From Streptomyces antioxidans (lineage in GTDB: Bacteria > Actinomycetota > Actinomycetes > Streptomycetales > Streptomycetaceae): a DNA stretch of 64,000 nucleotides. The notes under the pieces are model-generated. The model ran no database searches. It was not told where the DNA came from and was given only the letters and a program-made list of their open reading frames with translations. The stretch lies in the NCBI RefSeq assembly GCF_000968685.2, contig NZ_LAKD02000079.1, forward strand, positions 1 through 64,000, read 5' to 3'. A program made the position numbers and the translations under genes. Below are positions 8,664 through 16,035 of this stretch, piece after piece (position 1 is the stretch's first letter; the number at the start of each line of letters is the position of its first letter).

Positions 8664-9293
8664 TCAGTCGTCGTCGCCGTCGTCGTCACCGTGGTCGTCG
8701 TCGGCCGGGGCCTGGGTGACCTTGCCGGACTGCGGGTCGACGATCAGGTCGCGCTCCTTGTGGTTCTTGACGGTGTCGACCTCCCACACCGGGGTGCGGT
8801 CTCCGTCGAACTCCACGGAGGTCACGGTGGAGTACGGCGCGGCCTTCCGGGCCGCCTCGGTGGCCGAGACGGTGGCCTGCCGCAGGGCCTTGGCCTCGGC
8901 GGCGTCCTCGGGGTCGTTGTCGTCCCGGTCCACCCGCTGGTGGAGCACCTTGCCGCTGGCGTCCAGCGTGACCTCGTGCCACGTGCCGTCCTTGGCCAGG
9001 ACGTCCGCCTCCCAGCGGCCGTGGTCGCGGTCGATGGAGTCCAGCGTGCCCGGGACGGCCTTGAGCGCGGCACCGGCGGCCTGGCTCAGCGAGGCGCCGG
9101 TGGACGCGGTCGCCGCGGATCCGGACTGGCCCGCCGCGGATCCGGACTGGCCCGCCGCGGACGAGGACCGGGCCGCCGACGACGAGGACTGGGTGCCCGA
9201 CGACGAGGACTGGGTGCCCGCCACGGCGACGGCCGTACCGCCGGTGGCCAGAGCGGCCGCGACGACGGACGCGATGACGATGTTGCGCTTCAT
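8664..9293 (-). CDS. Secreted PepSY-domain protein
   Basis: A 209-residue protein with an N-terminal signal sequence (MKRNIVIASVVAAALATGG, then an Ala-rich stretch), a Ser/Gly/Gln linker made of two pairs of 7-residue repeats (GTQSSSS and QSGSAAG), two PepSY-like modules (ALKAVPGTLDSIDRDHGRWEA and a second near WEVDTVKNHKERDLIVDPQSG), and a terminal Asp-rich tail. PepSY domains often inhibit proteases or act as extracytoplasmic partners of sensor kinases. The ATG at 9291-9293 has GGAGGAA upstream; the longer reading frame beyond it lacks a site. It is divergent from the response regulator at 9406, so it is probably a target or accessory of that system. Confidence 0.85.
   Translation of the reverse strand: MKRNIVIASVVAAALATGGTAVAVAGTQSSSSGTQSSSSAARSSSAAGQSGSAAGQSGSAATASTGASLSQAAGAALKAVPGTLDSIDRDHGRWEADVLAKDGTWHEVTLDASGKVLHQRVDRDDNDPEDAAEAKALRQATVSATEAARKAAPYSTVTSVEFDGDRTPVWEVDTVKNHKERDLIVDPQSGKVTQAPADDDHGDDDGDDD
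9121..9222. repeat. Two 21-bp tandem duplications inside the PepSY gene
   Basis: One 21-bp unit is duplicated at 9121-9141 and 9142-9162 (last base differs) and another at 9181-9201 and 9202-9222 (one base differs). Both stay in frame and encode the linker repeats QSGSAAG and GTQSSSS. Linker length is likely to vary between strains. Confidence 0.85.
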
Positions 9294-9345
9294 GTGGGTT
9301 CCTCCCCATTCGTATTCGGACGTCAACCACCCTGGCCGATGGATG

Positions 9346-9382
9346 CTGAAGCCCACCTGAAGCCGCCTGAAGAGTTCTTCAG
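9346..9382 (+). promoter_or_regulatory. CTGAAG direct repeats and palindrome, candidate response-regulator site
   Basis: CTGAAG occurs at 9346, 9357 and 9367 (11- and 10-bp steps). The last copy is the left arm of the palindrome CTGAAGAGTTCTTCAG (9367-9382). Direct repeats one helical turn apart are typical of OmpR/PhoB-family binding sites. It lies in the 112-bp gap between the divergent PepSY and response-regulator genes. Confidence 0.55.
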
Positions 9383-9405
9383 GTTCGCTCTGCGACGCTG
9401 GTCGT

Positions 9406-10062
9406 ATGCGTTTGCTGATCGTGGAGGACGAGCGGCGGCTGGCCCTGTCGCTGGCCAAGGGGCTGCGGGCGGAGGGGTTCGCCGTCGATGTGGCGCACGA
9501 CGGCCAGGAGGGGCTGCACCGTGCGCAGGAGGGCGTGTACGACCTCGTCGTCCTCGACATCATGCTGCCGGGGCTGAACGGCTACCGGGTGTGCGGGGAG
9601 CTCCGGGCGGCCGGGCACGAGGTGCCGATCCTGATGCTCACCGCCAAGGACGGCGAGTACGACGAGGCGGAAGGGCTCGACACGGGGGCCGACGACTATC
9701 TGACCAAGCCGTTCTCGTATGTGGTGCTGGTGGCGCGGGTACGGGCGCTGCTGCGGCGGCGCGGCCCGGGGGCCTCTCCCCTGGTGCGGGTGGGGCCGCT
9801 CACCGTGGACCGGGGCGCCCGCCGGGTGGAGCGGGACGGCCGGGAGGTGCCGCTGACCACCAAGGAGTTCTCCGTGCTCGAGCAGTTGGCGACGCGGGCG
9901 GGCGATGTCGTCTCCAAGCCCGACATCCTGGAGCATGTGTGGGACTTCGCCTACGAGGGCGACCCCAACATCGTCGAGGTGTATGTGAGCGCCCTGCGCC
10001 GCAAGTTGGGCGCGGACCTCATCGAGACCGTACGGGGAGCGGGGTACCGGCTCCGTGCGTAA
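9406..10062 (+). CDS. OmpR/PhoB-family response regulator
   Basis: A 218-residue regulator with an intact receiver domain: acidic pocket around Glu7-Asp8-Glu9, phospho-acceptor Asp51 (VVLDIMLPG), Thr79 and Lys101 (TKPF). A C-terminal winged helix follows (about 125-217, ending TVRGAGYRLRA). It is co-transcribed with the kinase, whose GTG overlaps its end by 8 bp. No ribosome-binding site precedes the ATG and GACGCT lies six bases upstream, so translation may be leaderless. Repeats at 9346-9382 suggest autoregulation together with the PepSY gene. Confidence 0.95.
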   Translation: MRLLIVEDERRLALSLAKGLRAEGFAVDVAHDGQEGLHRAQEGVYDLVVLDIMLPGLNGYRVCGELRAAGHEVPILMLTAKDGEYDEAEGLDTGADDYLTKPFSYVVLVARVRALLRRRGPGASPLVRVGPLTVDRGARRVERDGREVPLTTKEFSVLEQLATRAGDVVSKPDILEHVWDFAYEGDPNIVEVYVSALRRKLGADLIETVRGAGYRLRA

Positions 10063-11449
10063 GGTCTTCGGCTCCGTAAGGGCGCGGGCGGCGCTGGGCG
10101 CGACCGTGGTGGTCGCGGTGGCCCTGGTGGCTGCGGGGATCGCGGTCCTCGCGGTGTTGCAGAGCAATCTGGCGGACCGTGCCGAGATCGACGCCGGGTC
10201 CACCGCGCGGGCGGTGGCCTCCAAGGTCGCCGGCGGGGTGCCGTTCCAGGAGCTGGACCTCGGCGACGACACCCCGGTGCAGATCGTGGACGACGACCAC
10301 CGGGTCCGCGCGGTCAGCGACGACCTCCAGGCCGTCACGGGCACCGGCAGCCCCTCCGTGCGGCCGGTCCCGGCCCCGCCCGGTGAGGATGACGACGATG
10401 ACGACGGCGGCGCGGGGGAGGTCTCCTCGACGCCCGAGTACGGCTCCGGCACCGCCCGGGTCGACGGCGAGACCGCGGAGTACCGCTGGGCGGCCATCGA
10501 CGTCACCGACGCCCGGGGCGAGGACGTCACCGTCTACGCGGGCGCCCCGCTGGCCACCGAGCGCGGCGCGGTCACCACGGTGCGGGACGCGATGCTGATC
10601 GGGCTGCCGCTGCTGCTGCTGGTCGTGGCCGCCGTGACCTGGCTGGTGACCCGGCGCGCGCTGCGGCCCGTGGAGGGCATCCGGCGCGAGATGGCGGCCA
10701 TCACGGCGAGCACGGACCTGTCCCGGCGGGTGCCGGAGCCGGGGTCGTACGACGAGGTGGCGCGGCTGGCCCGGACCACCAATGAGACGCTGATGGCGCT
10801 GGAGGCGTCCGTGGAGCGGCAGCGCGCCTTCGTGGCCGACGCCTCCCATGAGCTGCGCTCCCCGGTGGCCTCGCTCCGCACCCAGCTGGAGGTGGGCGCG
10901 GCCCATCCGGAGCTGCTGGACCTGGACGGCGCGGTGGCGGACGTGGTGCGGCTCCAGCGGCTCGCGGCCGATCTGCTGCTGCTGGCCCGGCTGGACGCGG
11001 GGGAGCGGCCCACCGGGGAGACACCGGTGGCGCTGGACGCCCTGGTGCGCGAGGAGCTGGCCCAGCGGGCGGCGGACCGGGTGCCGGTGCGGGACGAGGT
11101 GGCGCCGGTCGCGGTGCCGGGCTCGCGCGGCCAGCTGGCCCAGGTGCTGGGCAATCTGCTCGACAACGCCCAGCGGCACGCCCGGAGCGGGGTGCGGGTG
11201 GCGGTGCGCGAGGAGGGCCGCTGGGCCGTGCTGGAGGTCGCGGACGACGGCGCGGGGGTGGACGAGGCCGAGCGGGAGCGGATCTTCGAGCGGTTCGTAC
11301 GGCTCGACGACGCCCGCAGCCGCGACGATGGCGGGGCCGGGCTCGGCCTCGCCATCGCGCGGAACGTGGCGGTGCGCCACGGCGGCACGCTGACCGTACG
11401 GACGGCACCCGAGGGCGGCGCCCTGTTCGAGCTACGTCTGCCCAGGTAG
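10055..11449 (+). CDS. Sensor histidine kinase (HAMP, HisKA, HATPase)
   Basis: A 464-residue membrane kinase. TM1 lies at about 9-32, then an extracellular domain of ~135 residues with an acidic run (EDDDDDD), TM2 at about 180-203 and HAMP. The H-box is FVADASHELRSPVASL, the N-box LGNLLDNAQRHA, and the G-boxes DDGAGVD and GGAGLGLAIA. It starts at a GTG inside the last codons of the response regulator, implying translational coupling. The Asp-rich sensor segment and the neighbouring PepSY protein suggest an envelope or cation signal, but the ligand cannot be read from sequence. Confidence 0.95.
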   Translation: MRKVFGSVRARAALGATVVVAVALVAAGIAVLAVLQSNLADRAEIDAGSTARAVASKVAGGVPFQELDLGDDTPVQIVDDDHRVRAVSDDLQAVTGTGSPSVRPVPAPPGEDDDDDDGGAGEVSSTPEYGSGTARVDGETAEYRWAAIDVTDARGEDVTVYAGAPLATERGAVTTVRDAMLIGLPLLLLVVAAVTWLVTRRALRPVEGIRREMAAITASTDLSRRVPEPGSYDEVARLARTTNETLMALEASVERQRAFVADASHELRSPVASLRTQLEVGAAHPELLDLDGAVADVVRLQRLAADLLLLARLDAGERPTGETPVALDALVREELAQRAADRVPVRDEVAPVAVPGSRGQLAQVLGNLLDNAQRHARSGVRVAVREEGRWAVLEVADDGAGVDEAERERIFERFVRLDDARSRDDGGAGLGLAIARNVAVRHGGTLTVRTAPEGGALFELRLPR

Positions 11450-11494
11450 GCCGTGCGCCCGGCCCGGCCGACGGGGTGCCCGCAGGGGCTTCGC

Positions 11495-11971
11495 TCAGAC
11501 CCGGCCGCGCTGGGTGCGCAGGTGCTCCGCGACGGGCACCAGCGAGCCGTACAGCGCCTTGAGGTCCTCCGGCGGCAGCAGATCGATGAAGTGCCTGCGC
11601 ACGGACGCCACATGGTGGGGGGCGACCTTGCGCATGGTGTTCCAGCCCTGCTCGGTCAGCACGGCGTACAGCCCCCGCCGGTCCGATTCGCAGTTCTCGC
11701 GGCGGACCAGGCCGGCGTTCTCCATCCGGGTGATCTGGTGGGACAGTCGGCTCTTGGACTGCAGGGTCGCGGACGCGAGATCGCTCATCCGCATCCGGTG
11801 GTCCTCCGACTCCGAGAGGTTGACCAGGATCTCGTAGTCGTTCATGGTCAGGCCGAACGGCTGCAGGTCCTTTTCGAGCTGGTAGGTCAGCAGCCGGCTG
11901 ACGTCCAGGTGGGTGCGCCAGGCGCACTGTTCCTCATCGCTGAGCCAGCGCGTGCCGTTCTCGGTCTCCAT
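11495..11971 (-). CDS. MarR-family transcriptional regulator
   Basis: A 158-residue MarR protein. The winged helix includes MRMSDLASATLQSKSRLSHQITRMENAGLVRR and the wing CESDRRGLYAVLTEQG. It lies tail-to-tail with the kinase. The chosen ATG (METENGTRWL) fits the family N-terminus; a GTG at 12034 would add 21 residues with no better site. The spaced repeat TTCTA-CCTA-TAGAA (11980-11993) just upstream of the start may be its operator. Its targets are unknown. Confidence 0.88.
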   Translation of the reverse strand: METENGTRWLSDEEQCAWRTHLDVSRLLTYQLEKDLQPFGLTMNDYEILVNLSESEDHRMRMSDLASATLQSKSRLSHQITRMENAGLVRRENCESDRRGLYAVLTEQGWNTMRKVAPHHVASVRRHFIDLLPPEDLKALYGSLVPVAEHLRTQRGRV

Positions 11972-11979
11972 GGGATGTA

Positions 11980-11993
11980 TTCTACCTATAGAA
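11980..11993. promoter_or_regulatory. Candidate MarR operator
   Basis: The inverted repeat TTCTA-CCTA-TAGAA lies 9 bp upstream of the MarR start codon, followed by TTGAATTC. Position and form suit autoregulation, but the arms are short. Confidence 0.35.
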
Positions 11994-12065
11994 GTTGAAT
12001 TCCGAACCAATGGATGTATCGGGCTAGAGGTCACCTGTTCGACGTTACACTCCGCACCCTCGTGC

Positions 12066-12746
12066 TCACGAACCGGTACCCCCCGTCTCGCCGACCGATA
12101 TCTCGGCGACGACCTCCTCCGTGGACTGGAGCAGTACGGTCCCCGCGCCCACGAACTCGAATTGGTGCTCCTCGCCCGAGGCGCCCCCGATGCCGGTGTG
12201 CGACCGGACGGCCCCGAGGAAGCCGCGCAGATACTGGTGGTCGTAGTGGTGGCAGGGCGTCGGGCAGTCCGCCCAGCCCACCAGCGCCTGCGGGTCCACC
12301 CGGATCGGCGGCTCCATGAAGACCACGGGCCCGTTGGAGGCGGCCACGAACTTCCCCGTGCCGATGAGGGTGAGGAAGCCCGGGACGATGGACTGCTTCA
12401 GGGACAGCGAGGGCTGGAAGGCGAGCAGGTTGCCGGACCGGATGGAGAGGTTGCCGTCGTCCAGGTCATAGGAGTTGACGTCGAAGGCGCGGTCCGCGAG
12501 CACCATCTTGCCCTGGCCCTCGGCCACCACCCACTCCGCCGCGTGCAGCGGGGAGTGGAAGCTGTGGGCGATGAGGTGGTCGAGGTGGCCGAGCCCGACG
12601 CCCTGGAAGTCGATCTGCCCGTAGTAGGCGACCATCTTCCCCTTCTGCAGGAACCACTGGCCGTTCAGATCCACGCTGAAGGCGTACGGATTGATGTTGT
12701 CGTCGACGGGCAGCGTCCAGGCGTCGTGGATGACGGGGCCGTTCAC
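12066..12746 (-). CDS. AIM24-family protein (third gene of operon)
   Basis: A 226-residue protein of the AIM24 (DUF124, TIGR00266-like) family, a beta-rich fold with no established bacterial enzyme activity. It is more divergent than its two upstream paralogues, with VDLNGQWFLQKGKMVAYYGQIDFQ near the N-terminus and a C-terminal GASGEEHQFEFVGAGTVLLQS. It begins with GTG at 12746, overlapping the stop of the preceding gene by 4 bp (GTGA), so translation is coupled. Three family members in a row may form a hetero-oligomer (inference). Confidence 0.85.
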   Translation of the reverse strand: MNGPVIHDAWTLPVDDNINPYAFSVDLNGQWFLQKGKMVAYYGQIDFQGVGLGHLDHLIAHSFHSPLHAAEWVVAEGQGKMVLADRAFDVNSYDLDDGNLSIRSGNLLAFQPSLSLKQSIVPGFLTLIGTGKFVAASNGPVVFMEPPIRVDPQALVGWADCPTPCHHYDHQYLRGFLGAVRSHTGIGGASGEEHQFEFVGAGTVLLQSTEEVVAEISVGETGGTGS

Positions 12747-13393
12747 AGCTTCTCCTCCGATGCCTGGACATAGACCGTGCCGGTGCCGGACAGCTCCAGT
12801 TGGAACGCCTCCCCCGAGCCGCGGCCCACCATTTCGCGCCAGCCGATCGCCGTCGAGAGCTTATTGCGAACATCACCCCGGTGGGCGACATACGCCTGCG
12901 GATCGACATGCACCGGACGTCCCGGGCCGATCGGCAGCTCCAGCACCCCGCCGTGCGCCATGACCGCCGCCGAGCCGTGCCCCTCCAGGGTGGTGGTGAA
13001 CAGCCCCTGGCCGGTGACCTGGCCGCGCACCATGCCCATCACCCCGCCCTGGGAGCCCAGGAACATCGTGCCCTGGCGCAGCGAGCCGTCGAAGGCCAGC
13101 AGCCGGTCCGACTCCACGCAGAGGGTGTCGCCGGCCAGGTCGACCACATGGACGTGGTGGCCGCCGTGCCCGAACATCACCGTGCCCTGGCCCTCGACGG
13201 TCATCAGCGGGGTGGCCTCATTGGCCACCCGCCGCCCGATCATCCCCCGCACCCCGCCCTGCCCGCCGGTGATGCTGGGGGTGAACCGCACGTCCCCGCG
13301 GTAGGCGAGCATCGCGCCGCGCTGGCTGAACAGGGTCTGCCCGGGCACCACCTGGGCCTCGACCATCCGCGAGGTGAGCACGGTGAACGGCAT
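12743..13393 (-). CDS. AIM24-family protein (second gene of operon)
   Basis: A 216-residue AIM24-family protein. Family signatures include QRGAMLAYRGDVRF, GRRVANEATPLMTVEGQG, a Gly-rich GLFTTTLEGHG strand and the ending SGEAFQLELSGTGTVYVQAS. The ATG at 13391-13393 shares one base with the stop of the first gene, so initiation is coupled. The reading frame stays open far upstream, but that part lies inside the first AIM24 gene. No signal peptide or membrane segment is visible. Confidence 0.88.
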   Translation of the reverse strand: MPFTVLTSRMVEAQVVPGQTLFSQRGAMLAYRGDVRFTPSITGGQGGVRGMIGRRVANEATPLMTVEGQGTVMFGHGGHHVHVVDLAGDTLCVESDRLLAFDGSLRQGTMFLGSQGGVMGMVRGQVTGQGLFTTTLEGHGSAAVMAHGGVLELPIGPGRPVHVDPQAYVAHRGDVRNKLSTAIGWREMVGRGSGEAFQLELSGTGTVYVQASEEKL

Positions 13394-14031
13394 CACAGAT
13401 CCCCCCCGATCGTGTTGCGCTCGCTGGGCTGGACGTACACCAGCCCATCGCCCTCGAAGCGGATCTGGAAGGACTCCCCACCGCTCTCGCCTATCAGTGC
13501 GCGGAAGTTCACCCCCGCCTGGAAGTGCTGCTTGAGACCGCCGGTGTGGGCGAGGTACGCGCCCGGGTCGACCTGCAGCGGCGTCTGCGGGGTGACGCGC
13601 AGCACGACCGCCGTACCGGCGGAGACGAGCGCGGCCTGGCCGGTGCCCTCGACGGTCGTGGTGAACAGGCCGTTGCCCTGTGAGGAGCCGCGCAGCCCGG
13701 TGAAGGAGGTGCCGGTGCGCAGCGCCGCGTCCGTGCACAGCAGATTGCTGGACTCCACGTACAGCTTCTCGCCCTGCAGCGACACCAGGTTGATCTCGCT
13801 CGCCCGGTCGGCGAAGTAGCACGTGCCGTGCCCCTTCACCTCCATGACCGCCATCTGCTCACCGGTGAGCCGCCGGGTCACCATCCCGCGCAGCCCCTCC
13901 CCGCCGCCCGTCCTCTTCTTGAAGGTCATCTCCCCCTCGTAGGCGACCATCGCGCCGTTCTTGGCCTTCACGGAGTCGCCGGTCAGGTCGACCGCGAGCA
14001 CCCTGCTTCCCTGGAGCCGAAACTGAGCCAC
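13393..14031 (-). CDS. AIM24-family protein (first gene of operon)
   Basis: A 212-residue AIM24-family protein, first of the three-gene operon. It carries AKNGAMVAYEGEMTF, LRGMVTRRLTGEQMAVMEVKGHG, GLFTTTVEGTG and SGGESFQIRFEGDGLVYVQPSE, aligning segment by segment with the second gene. It starts at GTG 14029-14031. The Rex-like operator at 14137-14154 lies about 105 bp upstream and could control this operon as well as the divergent DUF3817 gene. Function is unknown. Confidence 0.88.
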   Translation of the reverse strand: MAQFRLQGSRVLAVDLTGDSVKAKNGAMVAYEGEMTFKKRTGGGEGLRGMVTRRLTGEQMAVMEVKGHGTCYFADRASEINLVSLQGEKLYVESSNLLCTDAALRTGTSFTGLRGSSQGNGLFTTTVEGTGQAALVSAGTAVVLRVTPQTPLQVDPGAYLAHTGGLKQHFQAGVNFRALIGESGGESFQIRFEGDGLVYVQPSERNTIGGDL

Positions 14032-14136
14032 GGAGCCGACGGTAGCGGTCCGGCGGCGTCGGCGGACAGGGAGCGCCGGGGATGGGGTGCCCCCCGGACC
14101 GTGATCGCCCGCGGGGCTGCGACAATGGGCGAAAGC

Positions 14137-14154
14137 TTGTGCATTTCTTCACAA
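14137..14154. promoter_or_regulatory. Predicted Rex operator (ROP)
   Basis: TTGTGCATTTCTTCACAA matches the Streptomyces Rex consensus TTGTGAANNNNTTCACAA at 13 of 14 fixed positions. It is embedded in a perfect 8-bp inverted repeat (AGCTTGTG 14134-14141, CACAAGCT 14150-14157). Rex represses respiratory genes at low NADH/NAD+ and releases DNA when NADH rises. The site is 37 bp from the DUF3817 start codon. Confidence 0.7.
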
Positions 14155-14190
14155 GCTGGTCCGTGTCTCTCTTCACCCGAAGGTGCTCTC

Positions 14191-14535
14191 GTGGACTTCA
14201 AGACCGCCACCGCGCTGCGCCGGCTCCGCCTGGTCTCCGCGCCCGAGGCCGTGTCGTTCCTGCTGCTGCTCATCTGCTCGGTGCTCAAGCGCACCACGGA
14301 CTTCAACGCGGTGCCGGTGATGGGCATGGTGCACGGCGTGCTCTTCATCCTCTACGTGGTCTTCTGGGCGGACGCCTGGAACCGCGTCAAGTGGGGGTGG
14401 CAGACCGCGGCCCTGTACTTCGTCCTCTCCGTCCTGCCCACCGGCGGCTTCTTCGCCGAGCGCAAGCTCAAGCGGGAGACCGAGGCCGGGGTGATCGCGG
14501 CCCGCGCCCGTAAGGAGGGCGTGATCAACGCATGA
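14191..14535 (+). CDS. DUF3817 integral membrane protein (first copy)
   Basis: A 114-residue membrane protein with about three transmembrane helices (SFLLLLICSV, MVHGVLFILYVVFWADAW, ALYFVLSVLPTGGFF) and the DUF3817 signature GxxHGxLFxxYVVF, ending in a charged cytoplasmic tail. A second paralogue lies at 18042. The GTG at 14191 is preceded by GAAGGTG; the reading frame extends upstream, but that part crosses the operator and lacks family similarity. Its stop overlaps the next ATG (ATGA), so the two are coupled. The Rex-like site upstream suggests redox control, making a respiration-linked role plausible but unproven. Confidence 0.85.
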   Translation: MDFKTATALRRLRLVSAPEAVSFLLLLICSVLKRTTDFNAVPVMGMVHGVLFILYVVFWADAWNRVKWGWQTAALYFVLSVLPTGGFFAERKLKRETEAGVIAARARKEGVINA

Positions 14536-14825
14536 TCGTCGCCTTTTCCGTGACGCCGCTGGGCGTCGGCGAGGACGTGGGGGAGTACGTGGCCGACGCG
14601 GTGCGGGTGGTCCGCGCATCGGGGCTGCCCAACCGTACGGACGCGATGTTCACCTCGGTCGAGGGCGAGTGGGACGAGGTCATGGAGGTCGTCAGGCGCG
14701 CCGTCGCGGTGGTGGAGGCGCGGGCGCCCCGGGTCTCGGTGGTCCTCAAGGCGGATATCCGCCCTGGTGTCACCGACGGGCTGAGCTCCAAGGTCGAGAC
14801 GGTCGAGCGGCACCTCTCCGACTGA
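14532..14825 (+). CDS. MTH1187-family thiamine-binding-type protein
   Basis: A 97-residue ferredoxin-like fold protein of the MTH1187/YkoF (DUF77) family: MIVAFSVTPLGVGEDVGEYVADAV, then RTDAMFTSVEGEWDEVMEVV and RVSVVLKADIRPG. Some family members bind thiamine or related pyrimidines. Length is standard. It overlaps the preceding DUF3817 gene by 4 bp and therefore shares its putative Rex control. Confidence 0.9.
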   Translation: MIVAFSVTPLGVGEDVGEYVADAVRVVRASGLPNRTDAMFTSVEGEWDEVMEVVRRAVAVVEARAPRVSVVLKADIRPGVTDGLSSKVETVERHLSD

Positions 14826-14882
14826 GCACCCCGCCTCCGGCCGCGCACCCCGCCTCCGGCCGCGCACCCCGCCTCCGGCCGC
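14826..14882. repeat. Three perfect 19-bp tandem repeats
   Basis: The 19-bp unit GCACCCCGCCTCCGGCCGC occurs three times without mismatch (14826, 14845, 14864), followed by a degenerate fourth start. It begins directly after the stop of the MTH1187-type gene. There is no dyad symmetry strong enough for a terminator. Confidence 0.9.
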
Positions 14883-14924
14883 GCACCGCGGCTCCGACGA
14901 TGCACCCCGGCGGGGGCGGGCGCC

Positions 14925-15920
14925 TCAGCCCCCGCCCCCGCCCACCAGCGCCATCCCCAGCGGTGTGCGCTCGTACAGCACCTGATGGCCATGGCGCCGC
15001 GAGCTGAGCAGCCCGGCGGCGCGCAGCACCGACAGATGCGCCGATACGGACGAGGGCGCGAGCCGGTGGCGGAGGGCGAGGACCGACGTCGAGGCGGGCT
15101 CCTCAAGACCCGCCAGGATCGCCGCGCGGTTCGCACCGAGGAGCCGTACGAGCGCGTCCGCCGTGGCCTCGTCCGGCTCCCGCCACAGCCCGCCCACCCC
15201 GCGCGCCGGATAGATCACCGTGGGCTGCCACGGCGGGGCGAAGCCGCTCACCACATCCGGCCAGACGAAGACACTGGGCATCAGCAGCACCCCACGGCCC
15301 GCGAGCTCCTGCGTCCGGGCGGGCACCACCGAGTTGCGGATGGTGAGCGTGGAGTCGGTCCAGCGCAGCGCCGGGCGCAGATCCGCGAACAGCCGCTCCA
15401 GACCGCCCTCGGCCAGCTGCCGTGAGCGATGGGCGATATCGGTCTCCAGCAGTGCCCGCAGCCGGGGCCAGTCCGGTGCCACCAGGGCCCGCCAGGCCCG
15501 TTCTGTCACCTCAGCGAGCCGCGCCACGGCCGCCGCCGGATCGGCCAGCATCGCCCGGCCCCGTGCGGAGTCGGCGGCCCCCGGTGTGCACTCCAGGGAC
15601 AGGGCCAGCTCACGGCGGGCCACGGCGGGGTCGGTGGCCCGCATCCGGGCCAGCTCGTCCTCGAACGGCGCGTACGGGACCTCGGGCGGCGGCCCCAGGA
15701 AGTCCGGGGTGTAGCCGCCCCGCCTCGGCATCAGCAGCCACAGCTGCGACAGATCGAGCACGGCCGCCGCCTCCCGCACCCGGCGCAGCCACGGCAGGTG
15801 GTAGCCGTGCCGCTCGGTCCGGCGCAGCGTGCGCACCGCCTCGTGGGTCTGGCACAGGGGCGAGATGGCGAACCGGCAGCGCAGCAGATCGTCGGCACCG
15901 AACTGCATGTGCAGTGGCAT
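14925..15920 (-). CDS. ArsR-type winged-helix regulator with large N-terminal domain
   Basis: A 331-residue regulator in which the helix-turn-helix is C-terminal (about 250-325: STSVLALRHRLAPSSVSAHLSVLRAAGLLSSRRHGHQVLYERT). An ~240-residue DUF5937-like domain precedes it. It has no metal-binding cysteine motif of classical ArsR, so the effector is probably organic. It is divergent from an MFS exporter; an inverted repeat between them (15980-15995) is a likely operator. The inferred role is repressor of the exporter. Confidence 0.88.
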   Translation of the reverse strand: MPLHMQFGADDLLRCRFAISPLCQTHEAVRTLRRTERHGYHLPWLRRVREAAAVLDLSQLWLLMPRRGGYTPDFLGPPPEVPYAPFEDELARMRATDPAVARRELALSLECTPGAADSARGRAMLADPAAAVARLAEVTERAWRALVAPDWPRLRALLETDIAHRSRQLAEGGLERLFADLRPALRWTDSTLTIRNSVVPARTQELAGRGVLLMPSVFVWPDVVSGFAPPWQPTVIYPARGVGGLWREPDEATADALVRLLGANRAAILAGLEEPASTSVLALRHRLAPSSVSAHLSVLRAAGLLSSRRHGHQVLYERTPLGMALVGGGGG

Positions 15921-15979
15921 GGTGTCCCCTCCCGGCCGCGGCGTGGCGCCCTCCTCCCCGCCGCGCCCCGCCGCGAGGA

Positions 15980-15995
15980 TTCGGCTCAGGCCGAA
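15980..15995. promoter_or_regulatory. Candidate ArsR operator
   Basis: TTCGGC-TCAG-GCCGAA is a perfect 6-bp inverted repeat with a 4-bp spacer, centred between the divergent ArsR-type gene (start 15920) and the MFS gene (start 16036). Confidence 0.5.
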
Positions 15996-16035
15996 ACACT
16001 AGAGCGCGCCCCGTCCGTACGGCCACGCTCTCGGT

